Assembly: GCF_016598535.1 (NCBI RefSeq) | Contig: NZ_CP066779.1 | Coordinates: forward strand, 4,648,053 to 4,712,052 | DNA from: Rhodococcus sp. P-2 | GTDB lineage: Bacteria > Actinomycetota > Actinomycetes > Mycobacteriales > Mycobacteriaceae | Length of the DNA stretch: 64,000 nt | Direction of reading: 5' to 3' | Shown: one piece after another, positions 41,660 through 52,099 of the stretch | How the letters are laid out: each line of letters opens with the position of its first letter | Numbering within the stretch: position 1 is the first letter of the stretch | The notes under the pieces: model-generated | The model's input: the letters and a program-made list of their open reading frames with translations, nothing else | Database searches by the model: none | What the model was told of the DNA's origin: nothing | Translations under genes and position numbers: made by a program

Positions 41660-42685
41660 TCAGGTGACGTTCCCACTCTTCTCGTAGACGTCGGCAAAAC
41701 GCTTCATCTGCTCCGTGATGCCCGTCAGGCTGTACCCCGTACGCAGTTCCACCGACGCGACCTGGCCCGAAACCACGGACGGAAGCCTCGTGAACGTCGG
41801 CGAATCGAGTTCCGGCGCATCCGACCACGTCGGCGGAATCAGAACGAGATCGGCCGGAAAGATGCCTGGCTCTTCCCAACTCGCCGATGCCCAGAAACCG
41901 TCCTCGCTGTCGAGCTTGGCGAATTCGACGCCCATCGTTTCGAGAATACTTCCGAGTGGAGTCCATCCCGGCACGGCGTAGTCCAGGCTCGATTCCAACG
42001 GAATCACGTATGCAACAGAGATATTCGTCCGCGCTGCAGCCAATTCGCGCACCCGATCGCCGAGCGCACTCAGCTCTTCCCGTTTCGCCGCGTAGACCGG
42101 CGAGGTGTCGGTGCCGCCGATGCCCTGGACCAACGAACTGAAGCTGTCCAGCGCCGCTTGCGCCCCATCGGTGATCTTGACACCTGCAATGGGAGCAACC
42201 TCTTCGACGCGAGCGATGTCGTCGCCCCAGATGCTGCCGAAGTTGCCACCGTTGTACGAACTCCAGATGTCGATGACAAGATCCGGGTTCACGGCCAGGA
42301 GTTTCTCGGCGCTGATGTCCGTGTCAGTCTCGCTGACATGGGCAATTCCGCTGAAGTCGAATGCATTCAACGTTGATTCGTCCAGCCTGGAGAAGCCGAT
42401 GATGCCGACCGGAACGACGCCGTATTCGAGCAGTACCGGCGCGGTGTCCGCCGTCGCCACGATGCGTTCGGGGATCTTGTCGAGCGAAATCTGCTGACCA
42501 CGCGCATCGACGTACGTCCACGCTTCACTGTCGTACGTCCACGCTTCACCGTCGCCCGTCGTGTCGGTCGTCGAGGTGCCACACGCAGCCAGCACCGTCG
42601 AAAGTGCCACTGCCACAGCCATGAAGATGGTCCTGCTACCGCGTTTCGAACGCCGCGCAACAAAATCGATCACTTCTGCCCCCAT
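41660..42685 (-). CDS. Iron-siderophore ABC substrate-binding lipoprotein (orphan no. 5)
   Basis: This 341-residue Peripla_BP_2 lipoprotein has basic residues RRSKRGSR, a hydrophobic h-region and lipobox STVLAAC with Cys35. A duplicated EAWTY heptapeptide at the mature N-terminus is encoded by a 21-bp tandem repeat. The body has ISLDKIPERIVATADTAPVLLEYGVVPVG, EKLLAVNPDLVIDIWSS and VEEVAPIAGVKI. ATG 42685 is listed; GTG 42673, preceded by GGGGG, is a good alternative. An IdeR-like box is 41 bp upstream, and an AraC-family gene precedes it on the same strand, a common pairing for siderophore uptake genes. No permease is nearby. Confidence 0.87.
   Translation of the reverse strand: MGAEVIDFVARRSKRGSRTIFMAVAVALSTVLAACGTSTTDTTGDGEAWTYDSEAWTYVDARGQQISLDKIPERIVATADTAPVLLEYGVVPVGIIGFSRLDESTLNAFDFSGIAHVSETDTDISAEKLLAVNPDLVIDIWSSYNGGNFGSIWGDDIARVEEVAPIAGVKITDGAQAALDSFSSLVQGIGGTDTSPVYAAKREELSALGDRVRELAAARTNISVAYVIPLESSLDYAVPGWTPLGSILETMGVEFAKLDSEDGFWASASWEEPGIFPADLVLIPPTWSDAPELDSPTFTRLPSVVSGQVASVELRTGYSLTGITEQMKRFADVYEKSGNVT
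42511..42552. repeat. In-frame 21-bp tandem duplication in siderophore lipoprotein no. 5
   Basis: Two 21-bp units (42511-42531 and 42532-42552) differ at one base. They encode EAWTYDS followed by EAWTYVD directly after the lipoprotein linker. The reading frame is kept. Confidence 0.95.
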
Positions 42686-42725
42686 GCTGTCGAGCGGGTG
42701 TCGGGAGAACTCCGAACCCGGAAAG

Positions 42726-42744
42726 TAAAGTAAGCCTCGCCTAC
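42726..42744. promoter_or_regulatory. IdeR/DmdR-type iron box (12/19)
   Basis: TAAAGTAAGCCTCGCCTAC matches the IdeR consensus at 12 of 19 positions and keeps the AAGCCT and GCCTA cores. It is placed 41 bp upstream of siderophore lipoprotein no. 5. It is the weakest of the five boxes, and position contributes much of the support. Confidence 0.5.
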
Positions 42745-42814
42745 ATGGGTAACGGTAGAGCGGATCAGGAGTTGACGCAATCGCGGAGTTTTGTCAGAGA
42801 ATGTCGAAATCGGA

Positions 42815-43648
42815 TCAACGATCCGCGTTCTTTCGAAAAACCATCGGCGTGACACCGGTGGACTGTTTGAAGGCGGCGACGAAACTGCTGGGCGTCGAGT
42901 ATCCGATGCGTTCTGCCACGTCGGCGACCGCAGCCCCTTGGCCGAGCAGGGACATCGCCACGTTCATCCGAAGCAGCACTCGCCACTGGCCGAAACTGAC
43001 GCCGGTGTCCACCTTGAATCGACGAGCCAAAGTGCTGGTGCTGACACCGATCTCGTTCGCCCAGTCTTCGAAACTGCGCGGGTCCTCCGGTCGAGCCAAC
43101 AGGTCGCGCGCAATCCGGCCGACCGGGCCCGCATCGGGAATCTTGATCGCCCCGCGCGCGTCGCTGGGAACAACGAGGTCGAAGAACACTCGCTCGGCGC
43201 GGCCCCTCGCATCGTCCGACATCTCGCGAGCACTCAGATGCAGAAACAGTTCGTACAGAAGTGGCGTGCCATGTACCGCAACCGGATGATCGCCGAGCGA
43301 AGGCCCTTGTCCGACAGCACAATACACGGTCAAGAATTGCGCACCCGCGGCAACGCGCACCGAGTGTCGAAGCAGTGCCGGTATCCACAGCCCGCGCCCC
43401 GGGAGCAACGTCCACATCTGAGCGCCTGAGCGCACAACCACAATGCCGGAACGAGGGAACAATATCTCGTTCGATCGGTGTGAGTGGGTTTCCCACGTCA
43501 CCGGTTGATCAGCACTCGACGCACCACCCCACAGAACCAAATCTTCAGGCTCGTCGTCCAATTCGTGTTCGGATACCACCAACTCGTCGTTCGACGGCAC
43601 TCCCCACCGGAGCCAATCACCGTCGATCTCGGACTTTGTCCGCCTCAC
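42815..43648 (-). CDS. AraC-family transcriptional regulator
   Basis: This 277-residue protein has an N-terminal cupin-like sensor domain (TWETHSHRSNEILFPRSGIVVVRSGAQMWTLLPGRGLWIPALLRHSV). The C-terminal double helix-turn-helix has FEDWANEIGVSTSTLARRFKVDTGVSFGQWR and ADVAERIGYSTPSSFVAAFKQSTGVTPMVFRK. It is 130 bp upstream of siderophore lipoprotein no. 5 on the same strand and likely activates it, perhaps on binding the siderophore. The start is ATG 43648 (MRRTKSEIDGDW). Confidence 0.88.
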   Translation of the reverse strand: MRRTKSEIDGDWLRWGVPSNDELVVSEHELDDEPEDLVLWGGASSADQPVTWETHSHRSNEILFPRSGIVVVRSGAQMWTLLPGRGLWIPALLRHSVRVAAGAQFLTVYCAVGQGPSLGDHPVAVHGTPLLYELFLHLSAREMSDDARGRAERVFFDLVVPSDARGAIKIPDAGPVGRIARDLLARPEDPRSFEDWANEIGVSTSTLARRFKVDTGVSFGQWRVLLRMNVAMSLLGQGAAVADVAERIGYSTPSSFVAAFKQSTGVTPMVFRKNADR

Positions 43649-43708
43649 GTCTACATCCCTGGGTCGAGCGTCGCCTGTCCACGTGACTCTAACCCCTGGA
43701 CATACCGA

Positions 43709-43743
43709 ACAGGTGCGGCAGAAACCGATCCCACCGCACCTGT
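43709..43743. terminator. Hairpin terminator after the cholesterol oxidase gene
   Basis: ACAGGTGCGG (43709-43718) pairs with CCGCACCTGT (43734-43743) across a 15-base loop. It lies 15 bp beyond the minus-strand cholesterol oxidase stop and upstream of the AraC gene. Confidence 0.65.
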
Positions 43744-43758
43744 CAGCGAGTTACCCCG

Positions 43759-46826
<3,068 letters not shown>

Positions 46827-46998
46827 GGGGAACAGACTACGGCCTGCGATAACAGCGCTCTCGGAGTGCCACTGACGGGGCCAAGGTCCCAGCGTTCGAC
46901 CTTTGTGCGAAATATCCGTTTCGAGATGCGATCATATGAATACCTGAATAGGTGAACAGATGTTTTTCGGACACCTGTCCACCAAGGAAAGGACACCC

Positions 46999-48621
46999 GT
47001 GAAACTCCACAAACCAGGCGTTCTGACGCTCACCGCAACCGCCGCAATCGGCGCACTTCTGATCACGTCGTGCAGTAGCCCGACTGGCACCGACTCATCG
47101 GGCAACGACAACGGCCTGGTCCTGGCCGACGGCTACGAATTGGGCGGCTACAACCCGGTCGCAGGTTTCGGCGCCGCCGGTGAAGCCAAGATGTACGACG
47201 GTCTCGTCCGGCTCACCGGAGGCACCGGCATGCCGGGATTCGAGCCGTCTCTGGCGGCGGAGATGCCCACCGCCAACACCGACGCAACAGTCTGGACGGT
47301 CAAACTCCGCGACGGGGTCACCTTCTCCGACGGATCGACCTTCGACGCCGCCGACGTGGTTGCCACGTACAAGGCGATCCTCGATCCCGCTTCCGCCTCC
47401 GAAGCGCGGTCGTCGTACGACATGATCAGCGACGTCGTGGCCGTCGACGACAGCACAGTCGAGTTCCGCCTCGCCTACTCGTATGCGCCGCTGCTGACGA
47501 AAATGCTGATCGGCATGGTTCCGTCGGAATCCCTCGCGACACCCGGGCTTGCCGCCGAGTCGCCGTTGAACACCGCGCCCGTCGGTACCGGTCCCTACAC
47601 ACTCGTCGACCTCTCACCGGATCGAGCGGTCTTCGAGGCGAACGAGAACTACTGGGACGGTGCACCGGAGATCAAGAAACTCACTCTCCTCTACGTTCCT
47701 GACGACAACACCCGAGCCCAGCGCATGGTGTCCGGCGAGATCGACGGCACCAATCTCCCTCCACTGCTTGCCAATACGTTTTCGGGCAAAGACAACATGT
47801 CCGTGACGGCCCACCAGTCAGCAGACTGGCGCGGCCTCTCACTCCCGACGAACAATCCCGTGGCAGGCGACAAAGCCGTGCGGATGGCACTCAATCGCGC
47901 CGCCAACCGCCAGTCGATGATCGACAACGTCCTGGGCGGACACGGCCGCGTTGCCGCCACTCCGATCCCCGAGGTGTACGGCGACTCGTACAACCCGAAC
48001 GCAACCTTCGCCTACGACCCGACCGAGGCCGAGCGAATTCTGACCGAAGCGGGCTGGATCGAAGGCGCCGACGGAATCCGTTCGAAAAACGGTCAGCGGG
48101 CGCAGTTCACGATCATGTACAACTCCGTCGACACCGTTCGACGTGATCTTGCTCAGGCATTTGCCTCCGACGCCCTTGCGGTCGGCATCGAGGTGGATCT
48201 CGAGGCGCTCTCCTGGGACCGCATAGACCCTCGAATCAACCAGGATTCGACACTTCTCGGTGGCGGAGACGAACCTTTCGACCCCGACACGCAGGCGTAC
48301 GACGCGCTGAACTCGAAGTACATCGCACCCGGGGTCGGCAGCATCTACGACAACGCCAGCGACTACTCCAATCCAGCAGTCGACGCAGGCTTGGAAGTAG
48401 GACGCCGCAGCCTCGACCAGGCAACGCGTGACGCCGCGTATCGCGACGTTCAGCAGGCGTACGTCGAGGATCCCGGATTTGTCATCCTCGTGTTCCTCGA
48501 CCATACGTACGTTTCGAAGGATTCCGACTGGCAGATGTCCGGGCCGGTACTCGAACCACACTCACACGGTGTGACCTGGGGTCCGTGGTGGTCACTGCAG
48601 ACGTGGGCCAGAGGGCAATGA
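46999..48621 (+). CDS. Nickel/peptide-type ABC substrate-binding lipoprotein (NikA/DppA family)
   Basis: This 540-residue SBP family 5 lipoprotein has lipobox ALLITSC with Cys25. Body motifs are YDGLVRLTGG, VTFSDGSTFDAADVVATYKAILDP, NTAPVGTGPYTLVDLSPDRAVFEANENYWDGAPEIKKL and VRMALNRAANRQSMIDNVLGG. GTG 46999 has GGAAAGGA just upstream; an earlier ATG (46960) lacks one. It is the first of five overlapping genes forming a complete ABC importer, and its stop overlaps the first permease by ATGA. The C-terminal HSHGVTWGPWW histidines might contact a metal or metallophore. The ligand could be a nickel complex, opine-type metallophore or oligopeptide. Confidence 0.9.
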   Translation: MKLHKPGVLTLTATAAIGALLITSCSSPTGTDSSGNDNGLVLADGYELGGYNPVAGFGAAGEAKMYDGLVRLTGGTGMPGFEPSLAAEMPTANTDATVWTVKLRDGVTFSDGSTFDAADVVATYKAILDPASASEARSSYDMISDVVAVDDSTVEFRLAYSYAPLLTKMLIGMVPSESLATPGLAAESPLNTAPVGTGPYTLVDLSPDRAVFEANENYWDGAPEIKKLTLLYVPDDNTRAQRMVSGEIDGTNLPPLLANTFSGKDNMSVTAHQSADWRGLSLPTNNPVAGDKAVRMALNRAANRQSMIDNVLGGHGRVAATPIPEVYGDSYNPNATFAYDPTEAERILTEAGWIEGADGIRSKNGQRAQFTIMYNSVDTVRRDLAQAFASDALAVGIEVDLEALSWDRIDPRINQDSTLLGGGDEPFDPDTQAYDALNSKYIAPGVGSIYDNASDYSNPAVDAGLEVGRRSLDQATRDAAYRDVQQAYVEDPGFVILVFLDHTYVSKDSDWQMSGPVLEPHSHGVTWGPWWSLQTWARGQ

Positions 48622-49652
48622 CAGCGGTCGACGTTCGGGCAGACACGCGGCCGACGCAGGGCCACCGTGACAACTCCCGCCGAAAGGCCATCCTCACGAT
48701 GGTCGGTCGGCGGGTGTTGTTCATCGTGCCGGTGATCGTCGTGGTGTCCGCGGGACTCTTTGCTGCCGCTGCGATTTCACCGTTCGATCCGTTGGTCGGC
48801 TATCTAGGCACGCGATACATGACGACCAGCGACGCGGACAAAGCGCTGATCGCCGACCAGATGGGTTTCGACAACCCCTGGTACAGCACGTATTGGAATT
48901 GGCTCCAAGGAGTATTCACCGGCGATCTCGGGATTTCCAGGTCGTTCAATCAACCTGTTTCCCAAGTCATCTCCGAACGTCTGCCATGGACCCTGCTGCT
49001 GGTGGGCATCTCACTTCTCATTGCGATTCTCGCCTCGCTTGCCCTGGGTGTTCTCGCCGGAATCCGCAGTGGAGGAATCCTGGACAAGACCGTGTCAGGG
49101 CTGAGCGTCGTAATTCAAGGCCTTCCGCCGTTCGTCTTGTCTCTGGGGGCAATCGCCCTCTTCGCGTTGACCCTCGGCTGGCTCCCCGTCGCCGGACTGA
49201 CCGACGGGGGTGCCGATCCCACACCGGGACAGGTGATCCGGCACTTGGTGCTGCCGGTGACGGTCCTCGCCATCTCGCAGATGCCGTGGCTCCTACTCGC
49301 GGTCCGAGAATCCGTCGTGGGTTCGAAAAGCGAGGGGTCTGTCGCGGGCGCGGTAGCGCGCGGAATCCCGACGCCGACCATCACGAAACGCCACATACTG
49401 CCCACATCGCTGGCACCGTTCGTCAACATCGTCGGCGTGCGGTTGCCCGAACTGATAGTCGGAGCAGTTCTGGTGGAAGAAGTCTTCAGTTGGCCAGGGA
49501 TTGCCGGGGCCATCGTGTCGTCTGCGCGTGACCTCGACATGGCCCTTCTCGCGTTCCTCACCGTCGGTACGACATTGACGGTCATGCTCGGCTCATTACT
49601 TGCCGACGTCCTGGTTGCAGTACTCGACCCGAGAGTGAGTACCGATGGCTGA
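48618..49652 (+). CDS. ABC transporter permease (NikB/DppB family)
   Basis: This 344-residue membrane protein has about six transmembrane segments. TM1 is in RRVLFIVPVIVVVSAGLFAAAAI. It has the DppB/NikB N-terminal pattern (ADQMGFDNPWYSTYWNWLQGVFTGDLGISRSFNQPVSQVISERLPWTLLLVG) and the EAA-like coupling loop ESVVGSKSEGSVAGAVARGIPTPTITKRHILP. Proteins of this kind pair with a NikC/DppC permease. ATG 48618 overlaps the binding-protein stop by 4 bp; an open-frame start 11 codons earlier is less likely. It overlaps the next permease by 8 bp. Confidence 0.93.
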   Translation: MTAVDVRADTRPTQGHRDNSRRKAILTMVGRRVLFIVPVIVVVSAGLFAAAAISPFDPLVGYLGTRYMTTSDADKALIADQMGFDNPWYSTYWNWLQGVFTGDLGISRSFNQPVSQVISERLPWTLLLVGISLLIAILASLALGVLAGIRSGGILDKTVSGLSVVIQGLPPFVLSLGAIALFALTLGWLPVAGLTDGGADPTPGQVIRHLVLPVTVLAISQMPWLLLAVRESVVGSKSEGSVAGAVARGIPTPTITKRHILPTSLAPFVNIVGVRLPELIVGAVLVEEVFSWPGIAGAIVSSARDLDMALLAFLTVGTTLTVMLGSLLADVLVAVLDPRVSTDG

Positions 49653-50466
49653 GCGACGCTTCAAGATCGCCCTCGGCGTGCTGATCTTCGTTGCGCTGTA
49701 CGCGGCGCTGGTCCCATGGTTAGCCGACGTCGACGACCGAGTCACAGACTTCTCGTCGGCTCGCCTGGCCCCGTCCTTCGATCACCCGTTCGGAACGGAC
49801 TCGGCAGGACGAGACCTTTTCGTGCGCATAGCTGCAGGGATTCGAACCTCACTTCTCATCGCGCTCGCATGCGCGCTGCTCGCCACGGTGATCGGCGTCG
49901 CCGTCGGTACCACGGCCGGACTGGTCGGAGGCTGGGTCGACAGGTTCGTCATGCGCGGCACCGACGCTGTCAACGCTCTCCCCCACCTACTGCTCGGCAT
50001 CGTCATCGTCGCGATGTTCCGTGGAAGCATTGCCGCCATCGTGCTTTCGATCGCACTGACCCACTGGACCCAAGTGGCCAGGATCATCCGCTCCGAGATC
50101 TTGAGTCTGCGCGAGCGTCCCTACATCGACGCCGCCATTCTCGCGGGAGCAAGTCGACGTCACGTGATCATGCGCCACCTCGTGCCGGCGACGGCGCCGC
50201 AGGCCCTGATCGCAGTCGTTCTCCTGCTGCCCCACGCCGTCTGGCACGAATCGACGTTGTCGTTCCTGGGTTTCGGCCTACCCCCGCACAAGCCCAGTCT
50301 CGGAACGCTTCTCGAAGAGGCACGCAGTTCTCTGCTCCTCGGCGGTTGGTGGACGCTGGTATTCCCCGCCGCAGTCCTCGTGATCGCCACCGTCGCAGTT
50401 GCAGTCGCCGGTTCGGCCCTGCGGTCGATGCTCACGCCCCCTCGACCTTCGGAGCTACGACTGTGA
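49645..50466 (+). CDS. ABC transporter permease (NikC/DppC family)
   Basis: This 273-residue second permease has TM1 at about residues 7-26 (ALGVLIFVALYAALVPWL). The NikC/DppC marker HPFGTDSAGRDLFVRIAAGIRTSLLIA follows, and the coupling loop is EILSLRERPYIDAAILAGASRRHVIMRHLVPA. The region HESTLSFLGFGLPPHKPSLGTLLEEAR is also typical. It is translated from ATG 49645, inside the end of the first permease gene, and its stop overlaps the first ATPase as GTGA. Confidence 0.93.
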   Translation: MAERRFKIALGVLIFVALYAALVPWLADVDDRVTDFSSARLAPSFDHPFGTDSAGRDLFVRIAAGIRTSLLIALACALLATVIGVAVGTTAGLVGGWVDRFVMRGTDAVNALPHLLLGIVIVAMFRGSIAAIVLSIALTHWTQVARIIRSEILSLRERPYIDAAILAGASRRHVIMRHLVPATAPQALIAVVLLLPHAVWHESTLSFLGFGLPPHKPSLGTLLEEARSSLLLGGWWTLVFPAAVLVIATVAVAVAGSALRSMLTPPRPSELRL

Positions 50467-51380
50467 ACCCCGGCCTACGCATCGAATCCCTCACCGTCAG
50501 GATCCCGCTGCCCGGCGGATCCGTAGTCCACGCTGCGAGCGACATCGACCTCGACGTTCCAGCCGGCACGGTGACCGCGCTGGTCGGCGAATCCGGGTGC
50601 GGCAAGTCGATCATCGCCACCGCAGTCATGAACATGTTGCCGCCGAACGCTTCTCGAACCGGAACGGTCACCGTCGGTACCCCGGACGTCGAGATCGACG
50701 TCTTCTCCGGCACCCCCTTCCGCGGACGGTACGTGGCTCTCGTTCCACAATCCGCCGCAACACATCTCACCCCCGTCCGGACTGCGAGATCGCAGCTACA
50801 GGAGACGATCGACGCACTCGGCGGCGATCACACTTGCGACGCCTTGGCACTTCGCGTCGGACTCGACCCCTCGGCCCTGAACTGCTACCCGCACGAACTG
50901 TCGGGCGGCATGGCACAACGCGTTGCCATTGCCGGTGCGCTGGCCGGGAATCCGTCGGTGATCGTGGCAGACGAACCCACCGCCAACCTCGACCGGGAAC
51001 TCACCGACCACGTCATGCGACTACTTCGAGAATGCGCGGACGCCGGGGCGGCGGTCCTGCTCATCACCCATGACCTTGCATCACTTACCCGCAGCGGAGT
51101 CGCGGATCGACTTGCCGTCATGTACGCATCACGCATCATGGAAACCGGACCGGCTGCCCTGGTGTTTCAGGATCCACTCCACGACTACACCCGAGACCTT
51201 CTCGGCGCCTTACCTTCCCGCGGCTTGCATCCGATACCGGGCTCGCCGCCGCAACTCACCGACCTCCCCGACGACTGCGTCTATCACCTACGACGCCCGG
51301 AGTCGAAACAGTCCGGCGGCCCGACCGAGTTGGTAACCCTCGGCGAACGCACATACCGAACATTGCGGAGGGTGGGCTGA
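50463..51380 (+). CDS. ABC transporter ATP-binding protein (NikD/DppD family)
   Basis: This 305-residue ATPase has Walker A GESGCGKS (42-49), Q-loop PQSAATHLTP, signature LSGGMAQRV, Walker B VIVADEPT and H-loop LLITHD. The C-terminal RRPESKQSGGPTELVTLGERTYR extension holds the oligopeptide/nickel ATPase C-terminal region, but with a single cysteine (DDCVYHL). GTG 50463 overlaps the permease stop by 4 bp. The open frame extends far upstream in the permease region and is rejected as a start. It pairs with the shorter ATPase that follows after 1 bp. Confidence 0.92.
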   Translation: MNPGLRIESLTVRIPLPGGSVVHAASDIDLDVPAGTVTALVGESGCGKSIIATAVMNMLPPNASRTGTVTVGTPDVEIDVFSGTPFRGRYVALVPQSAATHLTPVRTARSQLQETIDALGGDHTCDALALRVGLDPSALNCYPHELSGGMAQRVAIAGALAGNPSVIVADEPTANLDRELTDHVMRLLRECADAGAAVLLITHDLASLTRSGVADRLAVMYASRIMETGPAALVFQDPLHDYTRDLLGALPSRGLHPIPGSPPQLTDLPDDCVYHLRRPESKQSGGPTELVTLGERTYRTLRRVG

Positions 51381-51381
51381 T

Positions 51382-52029
51382 ATGAGTCTGCAAGCTCTGG
51401 GAATCACCAGCGGTTACCATCGCAACCGGCCAGTTCTCGAGAACGTCTCGCTCGAGATTCCGCCTGGGAAACTGATCGGCCTGACCGGTCCTTCGGGCAC
51501 CGGAAAATCAACACTTGCAAGGATTCTCGCCTCACTGGACGCACCGTGGTCAGGCGAAGTGAGGATCGACGGATCGCCCGTTGTGGGTACCAAATTCTCG
51601 GTACCCGCAGCACTGCGCGGCACGGCGTCCATGCTGTTTCAGTCACCTCGCGCATCAACCGACCCTCGGCAGACGCTCGCCTCGATCATCGGCCAACCCG
51701 GTGATATTGCCGGTAGGACAATCGATGTGGCCGCACTGGCAGCAGAAGTGGGCCTCACTCCCGATCTCTTGTCGCGCAGACCGCACCAGGTCAGCGACGG
51801 CCAACTGCAGCGAGCTTGCCTGGCGAGATCGCTGGCGCAACAACCGAAATACCTCATCTGCGACGAGGCGACGGCGATGCTCGACGCTGCCACGACGGCC
51901 GCGCTCGTTCGGCTGGTCGAGAGTCGCGCCACCGAAACCGGCGTCGGCGTACTACTTATCAGCCATGATCGCGAATTACTCGACGCCTGCTGCGACCTGG
52001 TCCACGACCTCGACAGTATCAGCGCTTAG
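51382..52029 (+). CDS. ABC transporter ATP-binding protein (NikE/DppF family), short form
   Basis: This 215-residue ATPase has Walker A GPSGTGKST (36-44), Q-loop LFQSPRASTDPRQTL, Walker B YLICDEAT and H-loop LLISHD. The signature motif reads VSDGQLQRA instead of LSGGQ, with the second conserved position changed from Gly to Asp. It lacks the C-terminal extension found in many oligopeptide ATPases and is short for the family. It begins 1 bp after the stop of its partner and completes the five-gene importer. Confidence 0.9.
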   Translation: MSLQALGITSGYHRNRPVLENVSLEIPPGKLIGLTGPSGTGKSTLARILASLDAPWSGEVRIDGSPVVGTKFSVPAALRGTASMLFQSPRASTDPRQTLASIIGQPGDIAGRTIDVAALAAEVGLTPDLLSRRPHQVSDGQLQRACLARSLAQQPKYLICDEATAMLDAATTAALVRLVESRATETGVGVLLISHDRELLDACCDLVHDLDSISA

Positions 52030-52052
52030 CCTCCCCGAAATCCATCCTTGAC

Positions 52053-52068
52053 TCGAACGCATGTTCGA
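52053..52068. promoter_or_regulatory. LexA (SOS) box
   Basis: TCGAACGCATGTTCGA is a perfect 16-bp palindrome except for the central GCAT, and fits the mycobacterial LexA box pattern TCGAAC-N4-GTTCGA. It lies 32 bp upstream of the DUF222/HNH start codon and close to a TATGCT -10-like hexamer (52070-52075), a position that would block transcription until DNA damage. Confidence 0.9.
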
Positions 52069-52099
52069 GTATGCTTTGGGTAGGGGATCGGGGGATTCA

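Noticed and set aside
49716-50462. A long N-terminal extension of the first ABC ATPase open frame, overlapping the NikC-type permease
   Set aside because: The extension is arginine-rich antipattern sequence in another frame of the permease. The GTG at 50463 overlaps the permease stop by 4 bp and gives the normal ATPase N-terminus.
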